Counted from the stretch's first letter, positions 9,992 through 18,786 are shown. The stretch: DNA of 64,000 bases from Eubacterium plexicaudatum ASF492 (GCF_000364225.2 NZ_AQFT02000001.1:2871501-2935500); one strand, 5' to 3'. Translations and numbers: made by a program. Notes: generated by a model not told the origin, from the sequence alone.

Positions 9992-11344
9992 TTACTGCCC
10001 GGCCTTATTCTTGTTCTCCCAGAAATAATATACCGGCAGCCCTGTCACCACTGCTATGACTGCACATGCGATTCCCTGCATCGGAGCCCAGATAAATGTA
10101 GACCAGATCAAAGTTCCGGTTACAATCATGGCTACCGCAACCATCAGCGGACGGAACGGCATATGATATGTAGGCTTATAATTTTCTTTTTTACGCAGTA
10201 CAATAATCGTTGCAAACGTCATAAAGTTTTTCAAAAGCCCAACAAGTGTAAAATAGCCTAACAAGTCAGACAGTGATGTTGCAAAAATAAGTACAATTGC
10301 AACCGCACACTGTACGATAATTGAAAAATGCGGTGTTTCGTACTTTGGATGTACTTTTGCAAAAGATTTGAAAAACAGACCGTCTTTTGCCATCGCATAT
10401 TCAATTCTTGGCTGATACATTACACAGCTTGACAGCGAGCCAATAACCACGATGACTGCCATAACCGCAATAATCGTACCTGCATAATTGCCGATAACCG
10501 GAATTTTGGATGCCAGCAGCGCAATCGGCGCCTCTGACGAAGCCAGCTCATCTACGGTCAGCAGTCCGGATGCAACAATCGTAAGCGCCACATACAAACC
10601 AAGCACGGTTACCGCTGTCAGTATGAGTCCTTTCGGCAGGTTTTTTTCCGGGTCTTTGATCTCACCAGACATGTAGCAGGGTGCTGCCATCCCGTCAAAA
10701 GACCATGTTGTGGCAGAAACGCCTGCCATAAGTGCGGCAAACCCGCCTGTTGCAGCAACGCCAGCCAGCGGTGCTGAGGATAAGAACAGGTCGCCTTTTA
10801 TAAAGAAAATACCGATGCCGATAATCAGCACAAATGGTATGATCTTTAACGCTGTAATAATGGCCTGAAATTTCCCTCCGCCTTCTACGGACCGAATATG
10901 CATCATCATAAAAAACAATACAAATGCGGTTGCAATCAGACGAAGCAAAAAGCCATGAACCGGAATAAAAAATCCCAGATAGTTGGCAATCGCAAGTGCC
11001 ATAATGGAAATGGATGGTGGGTCGGTCGCCCAAAAGCTGATCCATCCACACAAAAATGCTAACGGCCGTGAACCCGCTTCTTTAAAATATACGTACTGCC
11101 CGCCGTCTTCCGGAAATGCACTCGCCAGCTCCGCATAGCAGAAATTGGCCGGAACCTGCAAAATTCCACCGATTAAAAACGCCAGTACAAGAAACAGACT
11201 GCTACCTGCTGCAGCTGCGACTTCACTCAGAGACGAAAAAATCCCTGATCCTACGGTAGTACCTACGCCCAAGGCAATAACCGCACTTAAACCCAGTTTT
11301 CTTTTCAGTTCACCATTCTGAACCTGAGGTGTTTCCTGTGACAT
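9992..11344 (-). CDS. frlA: APC-superfamily permease, fructoselysine transporter-like
   Basis: 450 residues, twelve predicted membrane segments. The segments KLGLSAVIALGVGTTVGSG, EAGSRPLAFLCGWISFWA, SIMALAIANYLGF and SSCVMYQPRIEYAMAKD follow remembered E. coli FrlA along its whole length. It imports fructoselysine or a related glycated amino acid across the membrane. ATG at 11344 follows AAGGAG. It lies in the middle of the operon that begins with the second kinase and FrlC, and it precedes the promoter of the deglycase unit. Confidence 0.88.
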   Translation of the reverse strand: MSQETPQVQNGELKRKLGLSAVIALGVGTTVGSGIFSSLSEVAAAAGSSLFLVLAFLIGGILQVPANFCYAELASAFPEDGGQYVYFKEAGSRPLAFLCGWISFWATDPPSISIMALAIANYLGFFIPVHGFLLRLIATAFVLFFMMMHIRSVEGGGKFQAIITALKIIPFVLIIGIGIFFIKGDLFLSSAPLAGVAATGGFAALMAGVSATTWSFDGMAAPCYMSGEIKDPEKNLPKGLILTAVTVLGLYVALTIVASGLLTVDELASSEAPIALLASKIPVIGNYAGTIIAVMAVIVVIGSLSSCVMYQPRIEYAMAKDGLFFKSFAKVHPKYETPHFSIIVQCAVAIVLIFATSLSDLLGYFTLVGLLKNFMTFATIIVLRKKENYKPTYHMPFRPLMVAVAMIVTGTLIWSTFIWAPMQGIACAVIAVVTGLPVYYFWENKNKAGQ

Positions 11345-11384
11345 AATCTCACTCCTTCTTCTTTATCTTCTTACTCGTACCTGC

Positions 11385-11813
11385 TCATTCACCGATTACC
11401 TGAATGAGAATGGTCCGTTTTGCCGGACCGTCAAACTCACAGAAATATACTTCCTGTGCACCGCCCTTTAACATGCAGCCGCCGTCTATCAGAAAATGAC
11501 AGTGATTGCCTGTAATATGCGCTTTTAAATGTCCTGTCGGATTTCCTGCCGTAGAACCATAGTCCCGCAGCATACGCGCATGCGCATATGCCCCGTCTTC
11601 CGGCGCCATCCGGCTCAGAAAATCCGCAATGTCGCTCTCCAGGCATTCCAGTGATTCATTCACCATAATGCCTGTCGTCGTATGCTTTGTAATCACATTC
11701 ACCATACCATTTTGAATGCCGCTGTCTCTGACCGCCTGCTCAACCAGCCCGGTAATATTAATAAACTGGTTGTATTGTTTCGTCAGTACCGTGGCAGATG
11801 TTAGCACTGTCAT
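11385..11813 (-). CDS. YjbQ/UPF0047-family protein
   Basis: 142 residues, the full length of the family. It carries the family motif TKHTTTGIMVNE and the histidine-rich GHLKAHITGNHCHF, likely metal or phosphate ligands. Family members have been reported to show weak thiamine phosphate synthase activity, but their physiological role is unclear. Here it lies between the permease and an amidohydrolase in an Amadori-product operon, 12 bp from the hydrolase, which is not part of the textbook frl set. A role in processing a sugar or glycated side product is possible but not shown. Confidence 0.85.
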   Translation of the reverse strand: MTVLTSATVLTKQYNQFINITGLVEQAVRDSGIQNGMVNVITKHTTTGIMVNESLECLESDIADFLSRMAPEDGAYAHARMLRDYGSTAGNPTGHLKAHITGNHCHFLIDGGCMLKGGAQEVYFCEFDGPAKRTILIQVIGE

Positions 11814-11825
11814 AGATTCCTCCTC

Positions 11826-12695
11826 CTACAGACCTCCCAAAAATTCGACCGCGTTTTCTCCTTTGATCAGCTCCAGCGTACTGTCACGCAGCCCCAGTCC
11901 GGTTATCGCATCTGCCATACGTATCTGCTCAAATCTTGGATTGTTGCTGCCAAACATCACCTGATGTCTGAGACTTCGATCAATCCAGGTCACCGGAATA
12001 TCCTGTGTAAATACTTTGCGGTAAAATTCCCAGGCATTGTCAAAATACAAAATGCCCGTATCCGCATAGACATTCGGATATTTCAGCATCAGCATGGCTG
12101 CTTCCTGCACCCATGGCCACCCAAAATGCGCCAGACAAATCTTAAGTCCCGGCCGTTTTGACGCCAGCTCTTCAAATTCCAACGGAGCGGAATATTTGGA
12201 AATCGCATCCGGCTCCCACGACAGCCCGCTGTGAAAAATAATCGGCTTGCGGTATTTCTCACACAGATCGTAAATGGCTGCAAGCTGACCGACCGTCTCG
12301 TCCGAAGGATAAAAATGCTGTGCGGACGGATGCAGCTTTAATCCTTTCAGCTTTAATACTTCAAAAGCATACTCCAATGTATCTGCAGCGTCTTTTTCCA
12401 GCGGATCCACACCTGCAAATCCGATCAGCCTGTCCGGTGCAAGATCTACAAGCCGTCTGATTTCTTCATTTGATACAATCGGCTCGCCATATTTGGACCG
12501 GTAGTCCTGCGGCAGCAGGCATAAATAATCCAGTCCGGCACACGCCATCTGATTAAAAATATGCTCCATCGGCGCAATGCCGTTTAAATGAATATCCAGC
12601 ACGTCATGCCGCAGCTGTTCTTTTCGAACGCCTTCTTCGGTGTCTGCATTAATCGGCTCATAAAAAGCAGGATGTACATGCATATCTATAAACAT
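11826..12695 (-). CDS. Amidohydrolase-2 family TIM-barrel metal-dependent hydrolase
   Basis: 289 residues. It opens with the metal-binding pair FIDMHVHP, has GLKLHPSAQHF, an IIFHSG strand and LAHFGWPW, the layout of the amidohydrolase-2 (COG2159) family of hydrolases and decarboxylases. The last metal-ligand position, usually Asp in a GSDxP motif, reads FGSNNPR here. This may mark a mononuclear or altered centre. The gene is within the fructoselysine operon, 2 bp from frlC and 12 bp from the YjbQ gene, so a side reaction on an Amadori-related metabolite is likely. Substrate unknown. Confidence 0.8.
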   Translation of the reverse strand: MFIDMHVHPAFYEPINADTEEGVRKEQLRHDVLDIHLNGIAPMEHIFNQMACAGLDYLCLLPQDYRSKYGEPIVSNEEIRRLVDLAPDRLIGFAGVDPLEKDAADTLEYAFEVLKLKGLKLHPSAQHFYPSDETVGQLAAIYDLCEKYRKPIIFHSGLSWEPDAISKYSAPLEFEELASKRPGLKICLAHFGWPWVQEAAMLMLKYPNVYADTGILYFDNAWEFYRKVFTQDIPVTWIDRSLRHQVMFGSNNPRFEQIRMADAITGLGLRDSTLELIKGENAVEFLGGL

Positions 12696-12697
12696 GA

Positions 12698-13546
12698 TTA
12701 CGCCCCTCCCTGCTGTTCAAAACCAGCTTCCTGCATATAACCTCTTACCCGGTCTATGGCTCTTCTTGCATACAGGCGCGGCTCATTGATATAGCCCGTT
12801 ACAAGCTCAATCGTCGCAGTTTTGTCATATCCGGCGTCTTTTAATTCCATAAAAAGCTCTCTTAACGGTATGGAACCGTCGCCTGGTACAATATGACTGT
12901 CCGTCCCCTGCTCACCGTCTATGATATGGAAGTGGTACATTTTATCGCCCAACTTATCCAGATAATCCAGTATGCTTTCATGCTGTACATACGGCGGTAC
13001 CAGATCGCACATTCCGACTACATAAGGCGAATCTATCTGCTCAAACAGCTCCACAGCATCATTGGCGCTTTTAAATGCATTGCTTTCATATGGAGTCAGC
13101 GTTTCCACAACAAGCTTCACTCCTGTTTTGGATGCATATTCGCCAAGTTCGCGTACCGTTTTTACCATACGTGTCCGGATTTCCTTATAAGTAGCGCCAT
13201 AGCCGGCGTGTGCCGGACTGATCAGCATATAATCCGCGCCCATTTCTTTTGCCATATCCAGACAGATTTTCAGATATGCAACCGCATCCTGTCTTTGCAT
13301 CTCGCTCCCAATCATAAAATTATAAGGGTATGCATTATGTTCCGGCGTATATCCGACAACCGGCATTTCATACCGATCAATCAGCCTTTTGACCTGTTCG
13401 ATCTCTCCGTCTCTCAGATCCGGAGCAAACGCATGAGGTCGGCCGCCCCACAACTCGATAAAATCATACCCAAATCTCTTCGCATCCTGAAAACAATGCT
13501 CTAACGGATTCCTCTGGTAACCCGATGTAAACATTCCAATTTTCAT
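12698..13546 (-). CDS. frlC: Sugar-phosphate isomerase/epimerase-like protein, fructoselysine 3-epimerase
   Basis: 282 residues of the xylose-isomerase-like TIM barrel family. MKIGMFTSGYQRNPLEH, ELWGGRPHAFAPDL, TLTPYESNAF and INEPRLYARRAI match remembered E. coli FrlC throughout. FrlC interconverts psicoselysine and fructoselysine, letting the cell feed the C3 epimer into the same route. Metal ligands are expected in VVETLTPYES and VGMCDL. It follows the second kinase gene by about 30 bp. Assignment is strong. Confidence 0.88.
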   Translation of the reverse strand: MKIGMFTSGYQRNPLEHCFQDAKRFGYDFIELWGGRPHAFAPDLRDGEIEQVKRLIDRYEMPVVGYTPEHNAYPYNFMIGSEMQRQDAVAYLKICLDMAKEMGADYMLISPAHAGYGATYKEIRTRMVKTVRELGEYASKTGVKLVVETLTPYESNAFKSANDAVELFEQIDSPYVVGMCDLVPPYVQHESILDYLDKLGDKMYHFHIIDGEQGTDSHIVPGDGSIPLRELFMELKDAGYDKTATIELVTGYINEPRLYARRAIDRVRGYMQEAGFEQQGGA

Positions 13547-13576
13547 TTCAACATCCCCTTTCTGTTTGATTCTCAG

Positions 13577-14368
13577 TTACCATGGCTGAAATACGGCAAC
13601 CACGCGGGAAGCTACTTTCGCACCTGTATCCAGGCATTTTTCCACCGGTGATCCTTGCATCAGCTCGTATAAAAATCCTGCAATAAAGCTGTCTCCCGCA
13701 CCGACCGTATTCACAACTTCGGCCGGATAAATGCCGCCGCTGATAAAAGCATTTCCGTCGTATGCCAGACTCCCTTTTTCTCCGAAAGTCGCTACCGCAA
13801 GCTTCATACCCCGATCTACCTTATCTTTTAAGAACGTCCTGATAGTTCCGTCCGCATTTCCATGATAAGAATAAAAGCCAAAATCCACATAAGGAAGCGT
13901 CTGCTCGACCAGCTCATGATCCATCCTGTCCGCATAATCAAAGCTGATCGCACAGTCCGGATTTCGTGCCTTTATTTTCTCCAGTGTACCTTCTGCCTTT
14001 CCCCACAAAGCCGTGTGAACCAGATTGTGCTCCGCTGCAAATCGTATATCTTCTTCGTCAAATACGATATGTTCCAGCACGCCTTCCACGTAATCGCCAT
14101 GCACCCGGTCTTTTCCGTCCATGTCCATATACGTAACCGCTGTCTGTCCCTCTGCCGTTTTCAAATGGCTGATGTCAAGTCCTTCTTTCTTTAAAGTTTC
14201 CATCATCCATATTCCGTTTTCATCCGATCCTGTCGTACTGATAATGGAGACCGGAATGCCCAGTTTTTGAATATTTACACCTGTATCTACCACGTTTCCG
14301 GTCGGATATTTGCGGCCCAGGCGTTCGTATACATCAATACAGTTGTCTCCGATTGCTGCTATTTTCAT
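13577..14368 (-). CDS. PfkB-family sugar kinase, second FrlD-like paralogue
   Basis: 263 residues. It shares the FrlD N-terminus (IAAIGDNCIDVYERLG), RVHGDYVEGVLEHI and the ATP-site motif NTVGAGDSFIAGF with the kinase at 8374-9159. The substrate loop differs: PTGNVVDTGVN replaces PGGNPVNVAVY. It heads the operon behind a strong promoter (14442-14471). The likely reading is a kinase for a related glycated amino acid, or a second isozyme. Nothing in the sequence says which Amadori compound it prefers. Confidence 0.82.
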   Translation of the reverse strand: MKIAAIGDNCIDVYERLGRKYPTGNVVDTGVNIQKLGIPVSIISTTGSDENGIWMMETLKKEGLDISHLKTAEGQTAVTYMDMDGKDRVHGDYVEGVLEHIVFDEEDIRFAAEHNLVHTALWGKAEGTLEKIKARNPDCAISFDYADRMDHELVEQTLPYVDFGFYSYHGNADGTIRTFLKDKVDRGMKLAVATFGEKGSLAYDGNAFISGGIYPAEVVNTVGAGDSFIAGFLYELMQGSPVEKCLDTGAKVASRVVAVFQPW

Positions 14369-14388
14369 ATGTTCGTTCTCCTCATAGC

Positions 14389-14410
14389 AAACATTTTTGT
14401 AAATATGTTT
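14389..14410. promoter_or_regulatory. Candidate operator between promoter and second kinase gene
   Basis: AAACAT (14389-14394) and ATGTTT (14405-14410) form an inverted repeat downstream of the -10 box and upstream of the start codon, where a repressor would block transcription. A UTRA regulator of this locus is the obvious candidate binder. Confidence 0.4.
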
Positions 14411-14441
14411 TTATGTTTTTCATACCGGTTTGAATGTATTG

Positions 14442-14471
14442 ACTATAGCACAGTAAATTCCTAACTGTCAA
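14442..14471 (-). promoter_or_regulatory. Main promoter of the fructoselysine operon
   Basis: Reverse strand: TTGACA at 14466-14471, 18-bp spacer, TATAGT at 14442-14447. The -35 box belongs to the palindrome TGTCAATTTGACA (14466-14478), which places a second TTGACA on the forward strand. Confidence 0.75.
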
Positions 14472-14478
14472 TTTGACA

Positions 14479-14926
14479 TTTTAAACATATTATTATCTGT
14501 TTTTTTGTGTATAATTACTATTTTTCTTTGTTGATTTTCCATATATTTTCTATTTATTATCCTGTGTTTTATAATTTCATACCAATTTTCTTTCCTATTA
14601 TAGTTCTCTTTGCAGAAAATATCCTATATGCCGCCATTTTCACAGGCTGCGTATTGCTTTTGTTAATTATATATAATACATTAACTTTTTCATACCATTT
14701 CAGAAAAGCTGTCTGCTATCGGATCGCACACATAAATCCCCTGTTTTCAATCCACTTATTCTATTTTTTAAATATATTGCACAATTTATGTACTATATTT
14801 TTGTTATAATTGACCTTTTTTAACTTATTTCCCCAGATACATTGAATAATCTTATACGCTGTGCTATGCTTTTCGTGAAATGTGGTATGCTTTTTATAGC
14901 AACTTATCAATAAATAATAGAAACCA
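14479..14926. other. AT-rich divergent intergenic region
   Basis: About 450 bp very rich in A and T between the divergent fructoselysine operon and the amidohydrolase gene. No credible ORF or RNA gene is seen. A TATAAT at 14805-14810 may serve the forward unit, but its -35 is poor. TATGCTTTT occurs twice, at about 14864 and 14886. An AAGGAGG ribosome site at 14927-14933 precedes the ATG at 14939. Confidence 0.5.
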
Positions 14927-14938
14927 AGGAGGCCATTT

Positions 14939-16483
14939 ATGTTACACGCAGACATTATTTTGAAATCGGATCATATTTTTACCGGATCGGAAGCATCCTG
15001 TATCAGCGGATTTGTAGCCATCAATGGAAATCAGATCATAGCTGTCGGCCCGGGAGACGGCTCACAATACCACGGCGAACAAACTGCCGTTTATGATCTG
15101 CACGGACAGACCATCTGCCCTGGCTTTGTCGATGCACACTGCTTTTTTACCGGCTATCTGCTGACCATAGCAGGCACGGATCTGCAGGCATGCAATACCG
15201 AAGAAGAAGTGTTGAAAAAAGCCGCAGAATATCAGAAAACATTGAAACAGGGCAGCACGCTGCTCGCCAGAGGCTTAAGACCGGATTTCCAGCAGCTTTC
15301 GCAAAAACGACTGGATGACACGTTTGGAAACGTACCTGTCATTTTCTTCCATGACGGCGGAGAAAGCTGCTATATGAATACGGCTGCCAAAACGGTCTAT
15401 CAGTTTACCGAAGAAACCTGCTGGTCGGAAAGTTACTGGAGACTTTTAAAGGACATTCTGGGTAACCGGGAATTTTCCGTTCCTGCGTTCCGGGAATATA
15501 TGAAAATGATGAATGCACGTGGAATTACTTCCGTAAAGGAAATGGGATTTGATGATTTTTATGGATTTGCCGAAGTGCTTGCACAGTTAGAAGAAGAAAA
15601 AAGTCTTACCTTGCGTGTACATTTTATGAGCCAGCCGGTTGCCGCTCCTATGGATTTACTCTATGGCCGTACAATGCGCGACAGGTTCCATGGACCTTTT
15701 GTACGCTTTTCCGGATATAACCAGATGACGGACGGTTCGATCAGCCAGTTTGAAGGAGAAATGAAAGAGCCTTATCTGAACACCGATATATGCTGCGCAA
15801 AAAATATAGACTGGGTGGCATTGAAAAAAGACACGCTTGCCGCGGATGCCGAAGGCTTTCGCTTTTCTCTTCATGCGCAGGGCGACGGCGCGATCGCAAA
15901 AACGATCGACATCTTCGCCCAATGCCAAAAAAATGCCGATGGCAGACTTGTGAACCGCCACGCGATTACGGATCTGGAATGCTGCGACCCGAAAGATCCG
16001 CAACGAATGGGACAGCTTGGAATTGTTGCGGAAATCTATCCGCAGATTATGTCTATCGCCGATCGGGAAAGCAAACTTTCAATGATTGCGGAAAAAATCG
16101 GCTCTGCCCGCGGAGAACAATACTGGAACCGCAGGAAAATGGCAGATTCCGGTGTGATTCTTTCATGTGCCACGGACCTGCCGCTATTATATGACGATAT
16201 ACCGCAGTCCATTTATCACAGTGTCGGCGCCAGATTTCCGGAAGGCGGAGAACCATTCAACGAAAAGAACACACTGACAACGGCAGAACTGCTCAAAGCA
16301 TGGACTTACGGCGGACAGTACAATCTGGGCCAGGAAGATTGGCTTGGTACTCTGGAAGCCGGAAAAACCGCCGATATTGCGGTACTGAATGCGGATGTAT
16401 TCCACACCTCTATGGATGAAATACGAGATGTAAAAGTATCCATGACAATTATAGACGGAAAAATTGTGTATCAAAAACAGTAG
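14939..16483 (+). CDS. YtcJ-like amidohydrolase family 3 protein
   Basis: 514 residues. The N-terminal and C-terminal ends form the small beta domain typical of amidohydrolases, with ICPGFVDAHCF near residue 60, FSLHAQGDGAIAK, RHAITDLECCDP and a terminal SCATDLP. The usual HxH motif after PGF(V/I)D is HCF here, so one canonical metal ligand is missing. YtcJ-type proteins hydrolyse cyclic or N-substituted amides, but most lack a known substrate. It is followed by an NhaC antiporter and lies divergent from the fructoselysine operon. It may act on a related amino-acid derivative imported by that partner; this is speculative. Confidence 0.8.
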   Translation: MLHADIILKSDHIFTGSEASCISGFVAINGNQIIAVGPGDGSQYHGEQTAVYDLHGQTICPGFVDAHCFFTGYLLTIAGTDLQACNTEEEVLKKAAEYQKTLKQGSTLLARGLRPDFQQLSQKRLDDTFGNVPVIFFHDGGESCYMNTAAKTVYQFTEETCWSESYWRLLKDILGNREFSVPAFREYMKMMNARGITSVKEMGFDDFYGFAEVLAQLEEEKSLTLRVHFMSQPVAAPMDLLYGRTMRDRFHGPFVRFSGYNQMTDGSISQFEGEMKEPYLNTDICCAKNIDWVALKKDTLAADAEGFRFSLHAQGDGAIAKTIDIFAQCQKNADGRLVNRHAITDLECCDPKDPQRMGQLGIVAEIYPQIMSIADRESKLSMIAEKIGSARGEQYWNRRKMADSGVILSCATDLPLLYDDIPQSIYHSVGARFPEGGEPFNEKNTLTTAELLKAWTYGGQYNLGQEDWLGTLEAGKTADIAVLNADVFHTSMDEIRDVKVSMTIIDGKIVYQKQ

Positions 16484-16547
16484 AAATCATTTTATTTAGT
16501 ATAGAAATTACTTTTTATAAAAAAACTTAAGAAAAGGAGTTGGAATT

Positions 16548-18101
16548 GTGGATTCATATTATGCTGGCTGGTTATCTTTAATTCCGCCAATACTTGCCAT
16601 TACATTAGCGCTTTTAACAAAGGAAGTCGTATTTTCTCTTTTTCTTGGTATCTTTGCCGGAGCGCTGATCTATGCGTTAGGTGTTGGTCTGCATCCGGTA
16701 GCCGGTACCATCGGAACGGTATTTGACGTCATTACAGGCAGCGCAGATTTAAACATCATTGTGTTTGTCTGCCTGCTCGGCGCCCTGGTATCTGTAATCA
16801 CCTTGTCCGGCGGCTCAAAAGCATACGGAAAATGGGCTTCCACCAAACTTAAAAACGGAAAGCTTTCCCTTGCAGCCGCGGCCGTACTTGGCATTGTCAT
16901 CTTTATTGATGATTGCTTTAACTGTCTGACCGTAGGAACCGTTATGAAACCCCTGACCGACAAATATAAAATATCACGTGCCAAGCTTGCTTATATCATC
17001 GACTGTACGGCTGCGCCGATCTGCATGATAGCCCCTATCTCTTCCTGGGCCGCCGCGGTCGGAAGCAACCTGGAAGCAACCGGATATTACGACAACGGCT
17101 TTCAGGTATTTCTGTCCACGATTCCTCTGAATTTATATGCCATTCTTTCCCTTATTATGATCTTTATCATTATTTTTACCGGAAAAGATTATGGTCCGAT
17201 GGCAGCAGCCGAAAAAGCCGCCGCACATTTTCAGGCAGACGACAGCGAAGACAGTCCCATGCACCTTGCGGACGTATCCGATGACGGAACCGTAGCAGAT
17301 ATGCTGCTTCCCATCATCTCTCTGATTATTTTTGCAGTCATTGCCATGCTGTATACAGGCGGATTTTTTACTGCTGGCAGCAGTTATCACAACCTGACCG
17401 CTGCTTTTGGCAACTGTGCCACTTCACAGTCACTTGTATGGGCCAGTTTTGGTGCACTGCTTGTAGCAATGGTTATGTACATCCCGCGCAGGCTGATTAC
17501 ATTTGGTGAATATATGAACGGCATTACCGAAGGATTTAAGAGTATGGTACCAGCCTGCCTGATCCTGTTTCTGGCCTGGGGCATCGGTGCGGTATGCCGT
17601 GACCTGCTCCTGACTCCGGAATTTGTCAGCCATCAGCTGGCACGCAGCAACATTCCGGCCTTCCTGCTTCCTGCACTGATTTTTATAATCGCTGCCTTTT
17701 TAAGCTTTTCTACAGGAACCGCCTGGGGAACCTTTGGTATTCTGATACCGATCATTGCACCTGCGGCATACGCAATCGCACCGCAGCTGCTGACCGTTAC
17801 CTTATCGGCAACACTTGCAGGAAGCGTATTCGGAGATAACTGTTCGCCGATATCCGATACGACGATTTTATCAAGCGCAGGTTCCGGCTGCAACCATATC
17901 GAGCACGTTTCCACTCAGCTCCCTTATGCAATGACAGTCGCTGCCTGCTGTATTGTCGGATATCTTGTCTCCGGCCTTACCGGCGCAAATGTAGCGCTGA
18001 CACTGGGCATTTCCATCATTCTTTTGATCCTGATGATTTTCACCGCCCATGCTTTCTATGCACGGCGTGCAGGTGCGGCATCCGACATGCCAGACCGGTA
18101 A
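16548..18101 (+). CDS. NhaC-family Na+/H+ antiporter or related exchanger
   Basis: 517 residues, about 11-12 membrane segments. Typical NhaC features include the IVIFIDDCFNCLTVGTVM segment, FSTGTAWGTFGILIPI and GSVFGDNCSPISDTTILSSAG. Members exchange sodium for protons or for organic acids such as malate/lactate. The start is GTG at 16548 with AAAAGGAG upstream; an ATG start is not available nearby. It follows the amidohydrolase by 64 bp and probably shares its transcript. It may move the hydrolase's substrate or product instead of acting as a bulk antiporter. Confidence 0.85.
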   Translation: MDSYYAGWLSLIPPILAITLALLTKEVVFSLFLGIFAGALIYALGVGLHPVAGTIGTVFDVITGSADLNIIVFVCLLGALVSVITLSGGSKAYGKWASTKLKNGKLSLAAAAVLGIVIFIDDCFNCLTVGTVMKPLTDKYKISRAKLAYIIDCTAAPICMIAPISSWAAAVGSNLEATGYYDNGFQVFLSTIPLNLYAILSLIMIFIIIFTGKDYGPMAAAEKAAAHFQADDSEDSPMHLADVSDDGTVADMLLPIISLIIFAVIAMLYTGGFFTAGSSYHNLTAAFGNCATSQSLVWASFGALLVAMVMYIPRRLITFGEYMNGITEGFKSMVPACLILFLAWGIGAVCRDLLLTPEFVSHQLARSNIPAFLLPALIFIIAAFLSFSTGTAWGTFGILIPIIAPAAYAIAPQLLTVTLSATLAGSVFGDNCSPISDTTILSSAGSGCNHIEHVSTQLPYAMTVAACCIVGYLVSGLTGANVALTLGISIILLILMIFTAHAFYARRAGAASDMPDR

Positions 18102-18146
18102 ACTGCCGGTCATGCCATTTATATGCGATGCGCACAGGCAGTTTTT
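18101..18146 (+). terminator. Terminator after the NhaC gene
   Basis: AACTGCC at 18101-18107 pairs with GGCAGTT at 18137-18143, followed by a T-run. It ends the forward amidohydrolase/NhaC unit. Confidence 0.65.
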
Positions 18147-18152
18147 ACTTGT

Positions 18153-18223
18153 AAGGAGAAATATCTATGATAGATAACCGATGTTTCTCCTTGCGTTTCT
18201 TAATTGGATGCAACTGTTGCATC
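18153..18223. other. Two hairpins between the NhaC and aroK genes
   Basis: AAGGAGAAA (18153-18161) and TTTCTCCTT (18184-18192) form one stem. GATGCAAC-T-GTTGCATC (18207-18223) forms a second, perfect one, just past the end of aroK. The first may act as a reverse-strand terminator for aroK, though its T-run is short. No gene is seen. Confidence 0.45.
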
Positions 18224-18228
18224 TTGAT

Positions 18229-18738
18229 CTAATTTCCCACCTGTAAAATCCCCACCAGTTTTTCCACAATTTCCCGAATCTCCATCTTCTCGGCATCTAT
18301 GGTAAGATGGGCATACGTTTCATACAGCGGACAGCGCTGCCGCATCAGGTCCTGCAGTGTCTGTCCGTCCTCCATAACAACGCCTCGCTCATGCAGATCC
18401 CCAAGACGCTCCGACAGACATTCATAAGACAGTTTTAAATAGACAACCGTAGATATATCACGTAAATGTTCCATCGCTTCCGCACCATATACCGCGCTTC
18501 CGCCTGTGGCAATTACCGTGTGCACGGCAGATATTCCACTGTTGACCCGATTTTCAATTTCCAGAAAACCCTGCCGGCCGTGTTCAAAAATCAGTTCGGA
18601 CAGCCGCTTGTTTGTCTGTTCCTGTATTTCCAGATCACTATCCAGAAAACGATAGCCAAGCGCCTTTGCAAGAACAACCCCAACCGTACTCTTGCCCGCA
18701 CCCGGCATACCAATCAATGTAATATTATTCCCGTTCAT
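18229..18738 (-). CDS. aroK: Shikimate kinase
   Basis: 169 residues. It has the P-loop GMPGAGKSTVG, the shikimate-site Asp in FLDSDLEIQ, and IATGGSAVYG, all family hallmarks. It phosphorylates shikimate at O3 in the chorismate pathway. ATG at 18738 (MNGNNITLIG) is chosen because the upstream in-frame extension reads through the promoter repeat. The gene stands alone, transcribed toward the NhaC gene. Its promoter overlaps the 62-bp repeat at 18787-18848: TTGCCT (18807-18812), 17-bp spacer, AATAAT (18784-18789). Confidence 0.9.
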   Translation of the reverse strand: MNGNNITLIGMPGAGKSTVGVVLAKALGYRFLDSDLEIQEQTNKRLSELIFEHGRQGFLEIENRVNSGISAVHTVIATGGSAVYGAEAMEHLRDISTVVYLKLSYECLSERLGDLHERGVVMEDGQTLQDLMRQRCPLYETYAHLTIDAEKMEIREIVEKLVGILQVGN

Positions 18739-18786
18739 AAAACCCTCTTTTCTTATTTGTATAGTTCTGATTTCATACTCTCCATT

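Noticed and set aside
18170..18182. TAGATAACCGAT near 18171 matches the end of queF near 20952
   Set aside because: Only a 12-bp match, inside an unrelated hairpin; too short to claim a shared origin.
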